Assembly: GCF_039691755.1 (NCBI RefSeq)
Contig: NZ_CP137552.1
Coordinates: 2,170,001 to 2,234,000, forward strand
Source of the DNA: Halomonas sp. Bachu 37
GTDB taxonomy: Bacteria > Pseudomonadota > Gammaproteobacteria > Pseudomonadales > Halomonadaceae
Direction of reading: 5' to 3'
DNA: 64,000 nucleotides
Shown here: positions 13,967-24,041 of the stretch, one piece after another
How the letters are laid out: each line of letters opens with the position of its first letter
Numbering within the stretch: position 1 is the stretch's first letter
The notes under the pieces: generated by a model
Told to the model about the DNA's origin: nothing
Seen by the model: only the letters and a program-made list of their open reading frames with translations
The model's database searches: none
Translations under genes and position numbers: made by a program

Positions 13967-14775
13967 AGTGGCACCACCCACAGGTGGAGCAGGGCGAACA
14001 GGGGCACGGCGGCGGTCAGGCTGTCGATACGATCCATTACCCCACCATGGCCCGGCAACAGGTTGCTGGAATCCTTGATGCCGCGATGGCGCTTGAGCAT
14101 GCTCTCCAGCAGATCCCCCAACACCGAGGCCAGGGTAACCACCAGCGTCACCAGCACCAGCAGGACCCCGGCGCTCACGCCGAGGCCCTGCCAGACGGCG
14201 AAGACCAACGCCAGTATCAGCGTCACCGCCATGCCGCCGTACACACCTTCCCACGACTTGCCGGGGCTGACCCGTGGCGCCAGCTTGCGCTTGCCGAAGT
14301 TGCGCCCGGCGAAGTAGGCACCGATATCGGCACCCCACACCAGCAGCAGGACGAACAGCAACCAGGCGGCACCACTGGCCTGCAGCACATTGAAACCGAC
14401 CCAGGTCGGGAGCAACACCCATACTCCCATCGCCAGTCGCCGCGCAGGCGACTGCCACTGCGCGACGACGGCACTATCGGGATAGTGGGTGACCCAGTAC
14501 AGATTGAGCAGCCAGCCGACGGCGGCAATCCACAGTGGCCAGCTGGCGAATGCCGCGCCACTCAGCCACATTGCCAACATCAGCAAGGTCATGGCGGCAA
14601 GGCAACCCAGGCGCGCCATGGAGCCTTGCACCCCGGCCAGGTTCGTCCACTCCCAGCTCGCCAGCAACACGATGACAGCGGTAAACAGGGCGAACAGCCC
14701 GCCATCGAGTCCAAACAGTCCCGCCAGCATCAATGGCGCCAGCCATGCGGCGGTAATGATCCGCTGTTTAAGCAC
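13963..14775 (-). CDS. cdsA: Phosphatidate cytidylyltransferase
   Basis: Makes CDP-diacylglycerol, the precursor of all phospholipids, in the inner membrane. The 270-aa protein has about eight membrane segments and the C-terminal signature [20 protein letters not shown], followed by [11 protein letters not shown] prefer the GTG at 14775 (MLKQRIITA) because GAGG lies six bases upstream and it gives the usual family N-terminus. A TTG at 14787 lacks a ribosome-binding site. The start overlaps the uppS stop by 8 bp. Confidence 0.94.
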   Translation of the reverse strand: MLKQRIITAAWLAPLMLAGLFGLDGGLFALFTAVIVLLASWEWTNLAGVQGSMARLGCLAAMTLLMLAMWLSGAAFASWPLWIAAVGWLLNLYWVTHYPDSAVVAQWQSPARRLAMGVWVLLPTWVGFNVLQASGAAWLLFVLLLVWGADIGAYFAGRNFGKRKLAPRVSPGKSWEGVYGGMAVTLILALVFAVWQGLGVSAGVLLVLVTLVVTLASVLGDLLESMLKRHRGIKDSSNLLPGHGGVMDRIDSLTAAVPLFALLHLWVVPL

Positions 14776-15556
14776 CTTGGGCCTCAATCTGTTCGTCGGT
14801 CATGCCGAAGCGCCGTTTGCGCCGACAGAAATCCTCCAGTGCCCGGTCGAATGCCTCGGCATTGAAGTCCGGCCACAGCAGGGGAGAAAAATAGAGTTCG
14901 GCGTAGGCCAACTGCCACAGGGTGAAATTGGACAGCCGCTGCTCGCCACTGGTACGGATGCACAGATCCACCGGGGGCACGCTGACTCGCGCCAGCTCCG
15001 CGTCCAGCCGAGCCTCGTCGATGGCCTCCGGAAGCAGCTCGCCGGCGGCGACCTGCTGGGCCAGACGACGCGCCGCCATGGCGATATCCCACTGGCCGCC
15101 GTAGTTGGCGGCAATCACCAGGTGCATGCCGTCATTCAGTGCGGTCAGCTCTTCGGCCCGGGCAATGTGCTTCTGAATGGCGTGGGAGAACCCCTCCCGC
15201 TCACCGATGATGGTCAGCCGAATGTTGCGCTCGTGGAGCTTCTTGACCTCTCGCTTGAGCGCCATGAGGAACAGCTCCATCAAGGCATTCACTTCGGCAG
15301 CCGGACGCTTCCAGTTCTCACTGGAAAAGGCGAACAGGCTCAACGTGCCGATGCGCCGTTCGGCGGCGCGACCGATGACGCCCCGCAGCGCTTCGACACC
15401 GGCACGATGGCCACGGGCGCCGGACAAGCCGCGGGCCCGTGCCCAGCGGTTATTGCCATCCATGATGATGGCGACATGACCCGGCAACACGCCCTGGCCG
15501 CGAGCAAGGGAAAGGGCACCGTCGGGCTGCTTGTCGGGAAGCTGCGATGACGTCAT
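14768..15556 (-). CDS. uppS: Undecaprenyl diphosphate synthase
   Basis: Cis-prenyltransferase that extends FPP with eight IPP units to give undecaprenyl diphosphate, the lipid carrier for cell-wall and LPS sugars. The 262-aa product has the catalytic HVAIIMDGNNRWARARG, the block LFAFSSENWKRP, and the C-terminal RTSGEQRLSNFTLWQLAYAE that binds IPP. The ATG at 15556 has GAGAG upstream; an in-frame ATG at 15568 without a good Shine-Dalgarno would add four residues. It lies 74 bp after frr. Confidence 0.96.
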   Translation of the reverse strand: MTSSQLPDKQPDGALSLARGQGVLPGHVAIIMDGNNRWARARGLSGARGHRAGVEALRGVIGRAAERRIGTLSLFAFSSENWKRPAAEVNALMELFLMALKREVKKLHERNIRLTIIGEREGFSHAIQKHIARAEELTALNDGMHLVIAANYGGQWDIAMAARRLAQQVAAGELLPEAIDEARLDAELARVSVPPVDLCIRTSGEQRLSNFTLWQLAYAELYFSPLLWPDFNAEAFDRALEDFCRRKRRFGMTDEQIEAQGA

Positions 15557-15630
15557 GGGCTCTCGCATCAGGTGGATCGTCAGGCTCGGGAAAGGTGGCG
15601 GTCAGTGACACTCCGCCGATTCAAGGGCAA

Positions 15631-16188
15631 TCAGACCTGCATCAGGTCGTGTTCCTTGCTTTCCAGCGCCTTGTCGATCTCGGCGATGTGCTTGTCGGTC
15701 AGTTTCTGAATGGCATCTTCACCCTGGCGCTGCTCATCCTCGGTAATCTCCTTCTCCTTGAGTAAGGACTTGAAATCGCCGTTGGCGTCACGCCGGACGT
15801 TACGCACCGCGACCCGAGCGTTTTCCGCCTCGCTACGTGCCTGCTTGATGTAGCCCTTGCGCGTCTCTTCGGTCAGCATCGGCATCGGCACGCGAATCAC
15901 GTTGCCGGCGCTGGCGGGGTTCAATCCCAGGTCGGAAGTCATGATGGCCTTCTCTATCTTGGGCACCATGCCTTGTTCCCACGGCACCACGGTCAAGGTG
16001 CGTGCATCCTCGACGTTGACCGACGCCACCTGACTGAGGGGCACCTGGCTGCCGTAGTACTCCACCGTCACCGCATCCAGAATGCTCGGATGGGCACGGC
16101 CAGTACGAATCTTGTTGAAATTGCTGTGCAGGGCCTCGACGCTCTTCTGCATGCGCCCTTCTGCATCTTTCTTGATCTCGTTGATCAC
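15631..16188 (-). CDS. frr: Ribosome recycling factor
   Basis: Works with EF-G to split the post-termination ribosome. At 185 aa it is the normal length. It begins [20 protein letters not shown], then [17 protein letters not shown] and the Domain II block [15 protein letters not shown], and ends with the C-terminal helix [20 protein letters not shown]. The start codon is GTG at 16188. Only 4 bp separate it from the end of pyrH, so the two are very likely co-transcribed. Confidence 0.97.
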   Translation of the reverse strand: MINEIKKDAEGRMQKSVEALHSNFNKIRTGRAHPSILDAVTVEYYGSQVPLSQVASVNVEDARTLTVVPWEQGMVPKIEKAIMTSDLGLNPASAGNVIRVPMPMLTEETRKGYIKQARSEAENARVAVRNVRRDANGDFKSLLKEKEITEDEQRQGEDAIQKLTDKHIAEIDKALESKEHDLMQV

Positions 16189-16192
16189 GTTG

Positions 16193-16972
16193 TTACCCTC
16201 TGTCTATCAGCGTGCCTTCCTTGCCCCCTACCACCAGGTTCAGCAGGGCGCCAGGCTTGTTCATGTCAAACACCCGCACTGGCATGTCATGGTCCCGTAC
16301 TAGGCAGATGGCGGTCAAATCCATCACTCCCAGTTTCTGGTCCAGGGCGTCATCGTAGGAGAGCTGGTCATACTTGACGGCATCCGAGTACTTGACCGGA
16401 TCCTTATTGTATACACCATCCACCTTGGTGGCCTTGATAACCACGTCCACGTCCACTTCGATACCGCGCAGGCAGGCGGCGGAATCGGTGGTGAAGAAGG
16501 GATTGCCGGTACCGGCGGAAAACAGTACCACATCGCCGGAGGTAAGATAGCGGATCGCCGTGCGTCGATCGTAGTGCTCGACCACGCCGCTCATGGGAAT
16601 GGCCGACATCACGCGTGAGCGAATGTTGGAGCGCTCCAGTGCATCGCGCATGGCCAGGGCGTTCATCACCGTGGCCAGCATGCCCATGTGATCGCCGGTC
16701 ACTCGATCCATTCCCGCTTCGCTGAGCGCGGCACCGCGGAACAGGTTGCCGCCGCCGATCACGATTCCCACCTGCACACCAATTCCCACCAGCTGGCCGA
16801 TCTCGAGCGCCATGCGATCCAGTACCGCGGGATCGATGCCGAAGTCGTGCTCACCCATCAGCGCTTCGCCGGAAAGCTTGAGCAGAATACGCTTGTATTT
16901 CGATTTGGAGTTTTCCGGCTTGGCCTTGCCGGGGGCAATAGAGGCAGGGGCGGGTTGGGCATCTCGGGTCAT
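16193..16972 (-). CDS. pyrH: Uridylate kinase
   Basis: Phosphorylates UMP to UDP, the first step from UMP to UTP and CTP; a hexamer regulated by GTP and UTP in this family. The 259-aa product has [25 protein letters not shown] and the block around [11 protein letters not shown] start at the ATG at 16972, which has AGGAGA upstream. This gives an N-terminal tail of about 24 residues rich in Ala, Pro and Lys before the conserved core, somewhat longer than in E. coli. Its neighbours tsf and frr are the usual ones. Confidence 0.96.
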   Translation of the reverse strand: MTRDAQPAPASIAPGKAKPENSKSKYKRILLKLSGEALMGEHDFGIDPAVLDRMALEIGQLVGIGVQVGIVIGGGNLFRGAALSEAGMDRVTGDHMGMLATVMNALAMRDALERSNIRSRVMSAIPMSGVVEHYDRRTAIRYLTSGDVVLFSAGTGNPFFTTDSAACLRGIEVDVDVVIKATKVDGVYNKDPVKYSDAVKYDQLSYDDALDQKLGVMDLTAICLVRDHDMPVRVFDMNKPGALLNLVVGGKEGTLIDRG

Positions 16973-17097
16973 GGCATCTCTCCTGAAGCGAGCCTGATTG
17001 CGGCGGGTCGGCCGGTGAACATGCAGATGCTCATAGGCCGGATACGCGAAGGCGTGCGCTCGCGCGCACGCCATTCGTCACACTGGAACTTATGACC

Positions 17098-17967
17098 TCA
17101 GCTACGGTTGGCCTGTTCCATGACTTCCTTCGCGAAGTCGACTTCTTCCTTCTCGATACCCTCGCCCACTTCAAAGCGAGTAAAGCCGATCACTTCCCCG
17201 CCAGCCGCCTTGACGAACTCGGCGATGCTCTGGTTGGGGTCCTTGACGAACGGCTGTTCGGTCAGGCTGTTCTCGGCCAGGTACTTCTTCAGGCGACCTT
17301 GAACCATTTTCTCGGCGATCTGCTCGGGCTTGCCGGCCATGTCGGGCTGCGCCAGGATGATTGCCTTCTCCTGGTCCAGCTGCTCCTGGGGCATTTCTTC
17401 CGGATGTGCCACCGCCGGGTTGATCGCGGCCACGTGCATGGCGACGTCCTTGGCGGCTTCGCTGGTGCCACCCTTGAGCACGGTCAGCACGCCGATACGG
17501 CCGCCATGGACGTATTCGCCCACCACGTTGCCTTCACCGGCATCCACGACCACGGCACGACGCACGCCGATGTTCTCGCCGATCTTCTGTACCAGCTGCT
17601 CGCGAGCGGTTTCCAGCTCACCGTCCATGACCGCGGCCACGTCTTCGCTCTTGGCGGCGAAGAAGGCATCGGCGACCTTGTCGGTAAACGCCTTGAAGTT
17701 GTCGTCGCGGGCCACGAAATCGGTTTCGCTGTTGATTTCGACCATCACGCCCACGCTGGCATCATCGGCCACGCGGGTCACCACGGCGCCTTCGGCGGCG
17801 GTGCGACCGGCTTTCTTGGCGGCCTTGAGACCTGAATTCTTGCGCAGGTTTTCGATTGCGACGTCGATATCGCCACCGGTTTCGGTGAGTGCTTTCTTGC
17901 ACTCCATCATGCCGAGCCCGGTACGCTCACGCAGTTCCTTGACCTGAGAGGCACTGATAGCTGCCAT
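17098..17967 (-). CDS. tsf: Elongation factor Ts
   Basis: Nucleotide-exchange factor that releases GDP from EF-Tu. The 289-aa protein has the N-terminal UBA-like domain ([19 protein letters not shown]), the exchange motif TDFVARD in [17 protein letters not shown] at about 80, and the C-terminal [19 protein letters not shown]. It follows rpsB by 243 bp, an interval that holds a terminator-like hairpin (18123-18143) that may reduce readthrough. Confidence 0.97.
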   Translation of the reverse strand: MAAISASQVKELRERTGLGMMECKKALTETGGDIDVAIENLRKNSGLKAAKKAGRTAAEGAVVTRVADDASVGVMVEINSETDFVARDDNFKAFTDKVADAFFAAKSEDVAAVMDGELETAREQLVQKIGENIGVRRAVVVDAGEGNVVGEYVHGGRIGVLTVLKGGTSEAAKDVAMHVAAINPAVAHPEEMPQEQLDQEKAIILAQPDMAGKPEQIAEKMVQGRLKKYLAENSLTEQPFVKDPNQSIAEFVKAAGGEVIGFTRFEVGEGIEKEEVDFAKEVMEQANRS

Positions 17968-18122
17968 GGGAATTCACCTCTGAAAGATTCTGTCTGAATT
18001 GAAAAGCGAAACTCGCTGAGCGAGCACCGAGGGGAAATGCGGGGCACTCCTCCTCGACGCCTTGCTTCAAGCGGACATACTCCAAGCGACATGGCTTAAA
18101 GCAGACATGGCTTCAAGCGGGC

Positions 18123-18143
18123 AAAAAGGGGGCCTTTGCCCCC
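18123..18143 (-). terminator. Terminator/attenuator between rpsB and tsf
   Basis: On the minus strand the sequence reads GGGGGC-AAAG-GCCCCC followed by TTTTT, a complete Rho-independent terminator shape. It lies downstream of rpsB and upstream of tsf, so it probably lowers but does not abolish tsf transcription, giving the two proteins different levels. Confidence 0.75.
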
Positions 18144-18164
18144 TCTTCGCTTCCCGTCACTACA

Positions 18165-18195
18165 CCAGGCGGAGCACGACGCCAGGCGGAGCACG
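18165..18195. repeat. Pair of 14-bp direct repeats after rpsB
   Basis: CCAGGCGGAGCACG occurs at 18165-18178 and again at 18182-18195, a 17-bp period. It lies in the rpsB-tsf gap just downstream of the rpsB stop codon. A looser set of AAGCGGACAT / AAGCAGACATGGCTT-like repeats occupies 18067-18118. Function unknown; both look like local slippage or duplication. Confidence 0.6.
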
Positions 18196-18210
18196 GGAAT
18201 CACCCGAGCC

Positions 18211-18960
18211 TTACTCGGCGGCGCTGTTTTCGGTGCCGGCTTCTTCGGATTCGGAGACTTCCACGAACTCGTCCGGACGACCTTCTTTGGCGCGACCACA
18301 AGCGTCGGCGATGGCCTTCACGTAGATCTGAATGGCACGAATGGAGTCATCGTTGCCCGGGATCACGTAGTCCACGCCATCGGGGTTGGAGTTGGTATCC
18401 ACCACGCCGATGACCGGAATGCCCAGCTTGTTGGCTTCGTTGATGGCGATCCGCTCGTGGTCGACATCGATCACGAACATGGCATCGGGCAAGCCGCCCA
18501 TGTTCTTGATACCGCCGATGGAGCGCTCGAGCTTTTCCTGCTCACGAGTGGCCATCAGGACTTCTTTCTTGGTCAGCTTCTCGAAGGTACCGTCTTCGCG
18601 CATGGTTTCGAGGTCGCGCAGACGCTTGATGGACTGACGGATGGTCTTGTAGTTGGTCAACATGCCGCCGAGCCAGCGATGATTGACGAACGGCTGACCC
18701 ACACGATTAGCTTCTTCCTTGATGATCTTGCTGGCGCTGCGCTTGGTACCAACGAACATGATCTTGTTGTTGGTCGCGGCCATTTTCTCCACCACGTCGA
18801 TCGCTTCGTTCAGCGCCGGCAGGGTGTGCTCAAGGTTGATGATGTGGATCTTGTTGCGTGCACCGAAGATGAACTTGCCCATCTTCGGATTCCAGTACTT
18901 GGTCTGGTGACCGAAGTGAGCGCCTGCCTTGAGCAGGTCACGCATATTGACGTGTGCCAT
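18211..18960 (-). CDS. rpsB: 30S ribosomal protein S2
   Basis: Small-subunit protein on the back of the 30S head, needed to recruit S1. The 249-aa protein starts at the ATG at 18960 with [20 protein letters not shown]. It has [36 protein letters not shown] and [20 protein letters not shown]. The C-terminus is acidic ([14 protein letters not shown]). An open frame continues upstream to 19110 but is outside the family. In E. coli S2 represses its own rpsB-tsf operon through the leader; here a leader of up to about 250 bp precedes the gene. Confidence 0.98.
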   Translation of the reverse strand: MAHVNMRDLLKAGAHFGHQTKYWNPKMGKFIFGARNKIHIINLEHTLPALNEAIDVVEKMAATNNKIMFVGTKRSASKIIKEEANRVGQPFVNHRWLGGMLTNYKTIRQSIKRLRDLETMREDGTFEKLTKKEVLMATREQEKLERSIGGIKNMGGLPDAMFVIDVDHERIAINEANKLGIPVIGVVDTNSNPDGVDYVIPGNDDSIRAIQIYVKAIADACGRAKEGRPDEFVEVSESEEAGTENSAAE

Positions 18961-19255
18961 GGATGACTCCTGAACTATCGGGTTAGGCCTCCACGCACCC
19001 CATGGATCCGACCACTCGATCGACTCGACCAGAGCGGCACCCGGGACCATGTGTCGGTGCATGTGTGTTTTCAAGGCGTTACTATCATGGTTGTCACTTC
19101 CCACCGCCACGACACGGGGCTACCCTAGGCGAACAGCTTGCACAGGTGGCGATTGCAGGAAAGCGCGCGGCTTTATACCATATATCATTGCCAAGATGAA
19201 GCGGCATTCCTTCGCCGCCACCATTCTCACCTACCGAATTCCATATCGAGACTGC
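18961..19255. other. Divergent intergenic region, rpsB leader and map promoter side
   Basis: This 295-bp interval separates rpsB (minus) from map (plus). I see no gene in it. An AT-rich stretch at 19173-19190 (TATACCATATATCA) stands out from the GC-rich surroundings and probably contains -10 elements for one or both directions, but no clear -35/-10 pair is obvious. The rpsB side probably holds the untranslated leader through which S2 regulates its operon in related bacteria; I cannot verify the fold by eye. Confidence 0.4.
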
Positions 19256-20047
19256 ATGAACGTTCCTATCAAAACGCCTGCTGAAATTGAAAAGATGCGT
19301 GAAGCCGGCCGTCAGGCAGCCAGCGTCATCGAAATGATCACGCCCCATGTACAGGCGGGCATCAGTACCGGTGAGATCGACCGCCTGTGCCACGACTATA
19401 TCGTCAACGAGTTGGGCTCGACCCCGGCGCCGCTGAACTACCACGGCTTTCCCAAGGCGACCTGCACCTCGATCAACCATGTGGTATGCCACGGTATACC
19501 CGACGACGCCAAGCAGTTGAAGAAAGGCGACATCATGAACCTGGATATCACCGTGAAGACCGCCGATGGTTACTACGGCGATTCCAGCGTGATGTTCGTG
19601 GTCGATACCAACATCCAGGGCGAGCGTCTTTCGCGCATCACCCAGGAGTGTCTGTACAAGAGCATCGCCCACATCAAGCCGGGGGTACGGCTTTCCGAGC
19701 TGGCACGGGTCATCCAGCAGCATGCCGAAGCCAACGGCTATTCGGTGGTTCGCGACTTCTGCGGCCACGGCATCGGCAGCGAATTCCACGAGGAGCCGCA
19801 GATTCTCCATTACGACGGTTATGCCCCCGAAGCGGATGTCGAACTCGCCGCCGGCATGTGCTTCACCATCGAACCGATGATCAACGTGGGCGGCTACAAG
19901 ACCAAGGTGCTGCGCGACGGCTGGACCGCGGTGACCAAGGATCGCAGCCTGTCGGCTCAATGGGAGCATACCCTGCTCGTCACCGACGACGGCGTCGAGG
20001 TCCTCACCGCGCGCAGCGATGAAGACTTCAGCTTCCTCGATCGCTGA
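19256..20047 (+). CDS. map: Type I methionine aminopeptidase
   Basis: Removes the initiator methionine from new proteins. The 263-aa product starts at the ATG at 19256 (MNVPIKTPAEIEKMREAGR). An upstream open frame to 19049 has no family similarity. The dimetal site is visible: Asp97 and Asp109 in NLDITVKTADGYYGDSSV, the His in DFCGHGIGSEFHEEP, and the Glu residues in TIEPMINVG and QWEHTLLV. The TGA overlaps the glnD ATG by one base (TGATG), and it is divergent from rpsB as in E. coli. Confidence 0.97.
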   Translation: MNVPIKTPAEIEKMREAGRQAASVIEMITPHVQAGISTGEIDRLCHDYIVNELGSTPAPLNYHGFPKATCTSINHVVCHGIPDDAKQLKKGDIMNLDITVKTADGYYGDSSVMFVVDTNIQGERLSRITQECLYKSIAHIKPGVRLSELARVIQQHAEANGYSVVRDFCGHGIGSEFHEEPQILHYDGYAPEADVELAAGMCFTIEPMINVGGYKTKVLRDGWTAVTKDRSLSAQWEHTLLVTDDGVEVLTARSDEDFSFLDR

Positions 20048-22722
20048 TGCTTCTCCACCATTACCGCTTCGTGGCCGATGAAACGCTGTTCGATTTCGAC
20101 AGCTTTCGCCAGGAGCTTGCCGGCAGCCGTTCGCCAATCGCCCCCTTCAAGGCCGCACTGCGCGACATCCAGATGCGCCTGGATGAGCGTTTTCGCAACG
20201 GCGCCGATATTCGCGCCCTGGTCCATGGGCGCGCCTGGTGCCTGGACCGCCTGCTGGCCATCGCCTGGGAGCAGCATGACTGGCCCGACGACGGTGTGGC
20301 GCTGCTGGCGGTAGGCGGCTACGGGCGTGGCGAACTGCACCCCCACTCCGATGTCGACTTGCTGCTGCTGCTGCGCCACGACGATGACACACCCTATCGC
20401 GAACCGCTTACGGCTTTCATCACCTTCCTCTGGGATATCGGCCTGGAGATAGGCCATAGCGTGCGTTCGCTTGCCGACTGCGAGCGGGAAGCCGAGGCCG
20501 ACGTCACGGTCATCACCAACCTGCTGGAGTCGCGCCTGATAGCCGGCACTCAGGACTTGCGCGAGGCGATGCGCGAGCGCATCGACAGCAGCCGCATCTG
20601 GCCCTCGGACCGCTTTTTCGAAGCCAAGTGGCAAGAGCAGATTGCGCGCCACTACCGCTACAACAACTCAGAATACCATCTGGAACCCAACCTCAAGAGT
20701 TCCCCCGGCGGACTACGTGATATCCAGATGATCGGCTGGGTGGCCAAGCGTCATTTCGGCACCGAGCGTTACGAGGATATCGTCGCCAGCGGTTTCATGA
20801 ACGATGCCGAGCTGCGCATCCTCAGCCAGGGCCAGGCTTTCCTGTGGCAGGTGCGCTACGCCCTGCACATGCTTACCGACCGCGCCGAGGATCGTTTGCT
20901 GTTCGATCATCAGCGCACCATTGCCGAAATGTTCGGTTTTCGCGACACTCCCGAGCGTCTGGCGGTCGAGCAGTTCATGAAGCGCTACTACCGCCATGTG
21001 ACCGCCCTGGCCGGGCTCAATGACATGCTGCTGCAGCACTTCGACGAAGTCATCCTGCGGCGCTCGGAGTCCCTTGCCACCGTCAAGCTCAACGAGCGCT
21101 TCGAGACCAAGGGCGGCTATATCCAGGTACGTTCGCGCAACCTGTTTCGCGAACGTCCAGCGGCCATGCTGGAGCTGTTTCTGCTCATGTCCCGGCACCC
21201 GGAAATCGAGGGGGTGCGCGCCGACACCATCCGCCTGATTCGCGATCATCGCCACCACATCGACGATCATTACCGCGACGACCCGCGCCATCAGCGCCTG
21301 TTCATGGCCTTGCTGCGTTCCACCGGCAACGTGCCCCGCCAGTTGCGCCGCATGAACCGTTACGGCGTGCTGGGCAAGTACCTGCCGGAATTCGGCCGGG
21401 CGGTCGGCCTGATGCAGCACGACCTGTTTCACATCTATACCGTGGATGCGCATACGCTGCGACTGCTCAAATGCATCCACCGGTTTCGCCACCCTCTGGC
21501 CAAGGAGGAGTTCCCGGTCGCGGCCCAGCTCATCCACCAGCTGCCCAAACTGGAGATTCTGTGGATCGCCGGGCTTTTCCACGATATCGGCAAGGGGCGT
21601 GGTGGCGACCATTCGTTGATCGGCGCCCGCGATGTGGAGCACTTCTGCCACCGCCACCACGTCCCGGCCCACGACACTCGCCTGGTAAGCTGGCTTGTGG
21701 AGCATCACCTGGCGATGTCGATGACCGCCCAGAAGCGCGATATCACCGACCCCGATGTGATTCGTGATTTCGCCCGCACCGTGCGCGACGAGAGCCGACT
21801 GGATTATCTCTATGTCCTGACCGTCGCCGACATCAATGCCACCAACCCCACCTTGTGGAACGGCTGGCGAGCCTCGCTGCTGCGCCAGCTGTACACCGAA
21901 ACCAAACGCGCCCTGCGCCGTGGCCTCAACAACCCGCCCGAACGCGACGACTGGGTTCGCGAGACGCGTGCCGAGGCACGCTCGCTGCTGTTGACCATTG
22001 GCATCGACAGCCAGCAGATAGACAAGCTGTGGGATTCACTCGGCGAGGACTACTTTCTGCAGTACGCGCCCAGCGAGATCGTCTGGCAGACCCAGGGCAT
22101 TCTCGCCCACCGGGAATCGCCGCTGCCGCTGGTGTTGATCAGCGCTCCCACCAGCGACATGGCCGAAGGCGGCACCAAGGTCTTCATCCATACGCGCTCG
22201 GTGGATGACCTGTTCGCCGCGACGGCCGCGGCCATGGAGCAACTGGGCCTGTCGATTCACGATGCACGCATCGCCACGTCCAACAACGACTGGACACTCA
22301 ACACCTTCATCGTGCTGGATGACCAGGGCCAGGCCATCCGTGACCCGGCACGAATCGAGGAGATGCATCGTCACCTGGTCGAGGAGCTCGACGACCCCGA
22401 TGACTACCCCCAGATCGTCACCCGGCACACCCCGCGTCAGCTCAAGCACTTCAAGGTGCCTACCGAAGTGCTCATCGAGCAGGACCCGGCCAACGAACGC
22501 ACGCTACTGGAACTCACCGCGCCCGACCGCCCCGGGCTGCTGGCCCGGGTGGGGCAGATCTTCATGGAACAGGATATCGCCCTGTCCGCCGCCAAGATCG
22601 CCACGCTGGGAGAACGGGTCGAGGACGTGTTCTTCATTACCACCAAGGCCGGCGAACCCTTGACCGACCCCGAGCGCCAGCAGCAGCTGCGGGAAAGGCT
22701 GATAGAAGTCCTGGGAGTCTAG
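20047..22722 (+). CDS. glnD: Bifunctional uridylyltransferase/uridylyl-removing enzyme GlnD
   Basis: Senses glutamine and adds or removes UMP on PII, setting glutamine synthetase activity and nitrogen-regulated transcription. The 891-aa protein has the nucleotidyltransferase motif VGGYGRGELHPHSDVDLLLL (about 96-115), an HD hydrolase domain with LFHDIGKGRGGDHSLIG in the middle, and two C-terminal ACT domains (one near LISAPTSDMAEGG, one starting ERTLLELTAPDRPGLLARV). The start is translationally coupled to map. Confidence 0.97.
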   Translation: MLLHHYRFVADETLFDFDSFRQELAGSRSPIAPFKAALRDIQMRLDERFRNGADIRALVHGRAWCLDRLLAIAWEQHDWPDDGVALLAVGGYGRGELHPHSDVDLLLLLRHDDDTPYREPLTAFITFLWDIGLEIGHSVRSLADCEREAEADVTVITNLLESRLIAGTQDLREAMRERIDSSRIWPSDRFFEAKWQEQIARHYRYNNSEYHLEPNLKSSPGGLRDIQMIGWVAKRHFGTERYEDIVASGFMNDAELRILSQGQAFLWQVRYALHMLTDRAEDRLLFDHQRTIAEMFGFRDTPERLAVEQFMKRYYRHVTALAGLNDMLLQHFDEVILRRSESLATVKLNERFETKGGYIQVRSRNLFRERPAAMLELFLLMSRHPEIEGVRADTIRLIRDHRHHIDDHYRDDPRHQRLFMALLRSTGNVPRQLRRMNRYGVLGKYLPEFGRAVGLMQHDLFHIYTVDAHTLRLLKCIHRFRHPLAKEEFPVAAQLIHQLPKLEILWIAGLFHDIGKGRGGDHSLIGARDVEHFCHRHHVPAHDTRLVSWLVEHHLAMSMTAQKRDITDPDVIRDFARTVRDESRLDYLYVLTVADINATNPTLWNGWRASLLRQLYTETKRALRRGLNNPPERDDWVRETRAEARSLLLTIGIDSQQIDKLWDSLGEDYFLQYAPSEIVWQTQGILAHRESPLPLVLISAPTSDMAEGGTKVFIHTRSVDDLFAATAAAMEQLGLSIHDARIATSNNDWTLNTFIVLDDQGQAIRDPARIEEMHRHLVEELDDPDDYPQIVTRHTPRQLKHFKVPTEVLIEQDPANERTLLELTAPDRPGLLARVGQIFMEQDIALSAAKIATLGERVEDVFFITTKAGEPLTDPERQQQLRERLIEVLGV

Positions 22723-22740
22723 GCCACCTCCCGGTTCGGT

Positions 22741-22769
22741 TTGAGGCCGAGCCGGGGCTTGCCTATAAT
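22741..22769 (+). promoter_or_regulatory. Sigma-70-type promoter for dapC
   Basis: TTGAGG at 22741-22746, a 17-bp spacer, then a perfect TATAAT at 22764-22769. Transcription would begin near 22776, giving a leader of about 70 nt before the dapC ATG at 22846. It lies just downstream of the glnD stop, so dapC and the genes after it need not depend on the map-glnD transcript. Confidence 0.75.
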
Positions 22770-22845
22770 CGGCGGCCTGGCTGGGCACGACGACTCGACA
22801 CCGCCCCATACGCATAACGACGCCGGCTCACGGCGCTGGACACCC

Positions 22846-24039
22846 ATGAATCCTGATCTCGACGCCCTGCACCCGTATCCCTTTGAAAAGCTGGCCGCCC
22901 TTTACGCCGGGCTGACACCGCCGACGGGCATGACAAAGATTCCATTGACCATCGGCGAACCGCAGCACGCGCCTTACCCGGCGGCACTTGACGCGCTGGT
23001 GGCTCACAAGGAGCAGATGGCCCGCTACCCGGCCACCGCCGGCCTGCCCATGCTGCGCCAAACCATTGCCGAGTGGGCGACACGGCGCTTCCACTTGCAG
23101 GAGCTGGACGCCGAACGCCAGGTACTGCCGGTCAACGGCACACGAGAGGCGATCTTCGCCTTTGTTCAGGCGGCGCTGGATCGCACCCGACCGGCCAAGG
23201 TTGCGGTTCCCAACCCCTTCTACCAGATCTACGAAGGCGCCACGCTGCTTGCCGGTGGCGAGCCGCTGTATCTTGCCTGCACGGCGGAAACCGGCTTTCG
23301 TCCGGATTTCGCCGCCGTGTCCGCCGCCACCTGGCAGGATGTGCAAGTGGTCTTCATCTGTTCGCCGGGCAACCCCACCGGCGCCGTGACGCCCGTGGCC
23401 GAGTTCAAGCGCCTGATTCAGCTTGCCGACGAGCATGATTTCATCATCGCTTCGGACGAGTGCTATGCGGAGCTCTATGTGGACGAAGCGGCGCCGCCTC
23501 CGGGACTGCTGCAGGCGTGCGCCGAGCTCGGCCGCCACGATTACCGCCGCTGTCTGGTCTTTCACTCGCTCTCCAAGCGCTCCAACCTGCCGGGGCTGCG
23601 CTCGGGTTTCGTCGCCGGCGACGCCGCGCTGATCGCGCCGTTCAAGCGCTATCGCACCTATCACGGCTGCGCCATGTCCCTGCCGGTGCAGCACGCTTCC
23701 ATCGCCGCCTGGCAGGATGAACAACATGTTCGGGCCAACCGCGACGCCTACCGGGAGAAATTCAGCTCGGTGACCGCGGAACTCGCCCCGGTGCTGGACT
23801 TCCCCGCTCCCGAGGCCAGTTTTTACCTGTGGCCCGCCGTTCCCGGGGGAGATGACGAGGCGTTTGCCCGGCAGCTGTATCAAGAGGCCCATGTCAGCGT
23901 ACTGCCGGGCTCCTACATGGGCCGGCAGGTCAACGGCCACAATCCCGGCGCCGGACGCATACGCCTGGCCCTGGTGGCGGAAGTCGATGCCACGGTGGCG
24001 GCCGCACGCCGCATTCGCCAACTCATCGAAAGGAGTTAA
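22846..24039 (+). CDS. dapC: Succinyldiaminopimelate transaminase
   Basis: PLP enzyme (aminotransferase class I) that makes N-succinyl-LL-diaminopimelate in the succinylase branch of lysine and peptidoglycan DAP synthesis. The 397-aa product has ICSPGNPTGAV, the Asp in IIASDECYAELY that holds the PLP ring, and the Schiff-base lysine in HSLSKRSNLPGLRSGF. The start is the ATG at 22846 (MNPDLDALHPYPFEKLAAL); upstream codons to 22741 include the promoter and are not coding. Its neighbours dapD and dapE act on adjacent steps. Confidence 0.93.
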   Translation: MNPDLDALHPYPFEKLAALYAGLTPPTGMTKIPLTIGEPQHAPYPAALDALVAHKEQMARYPATAGLPMLRQTIAEWATRRFHLQELDAERQVLPVNGTREAIFAFVQAALDRTRPAKVAVPNPFYQIYEGATLLAGGEPLYLACTAETGFRPDFAAVSAATWQDVQVVFICSPGNPTGAVTPVAEFKRLIQLADEHDFIIASDECYAELYVDEAAPPPGLLQACAELGRHDYRRCLVFHSLSKRSNLPGLRSGFVAGDAALIAPFKRYRTYHGCAMSLPVQHASIAAWQDEQHVRANRDAYREKFSSVTAELAPVLDFPAPEASFYLWPAVPGGDDEAFARQLYQEAHVSVLPGSYMGRQVNGHNPGAGRIRLALVAEVDATVAAARRIRQLIERS

Positions 24040-24041
24040 CG

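Noticed and set aside
13966..14458. Long N-terminal extension of dxr
   Set aside because: The extra codons overlap cdsA and do not resemble Dxr; the ATG at 13966 overlaps the cdsA stop as expected for coupled genes.
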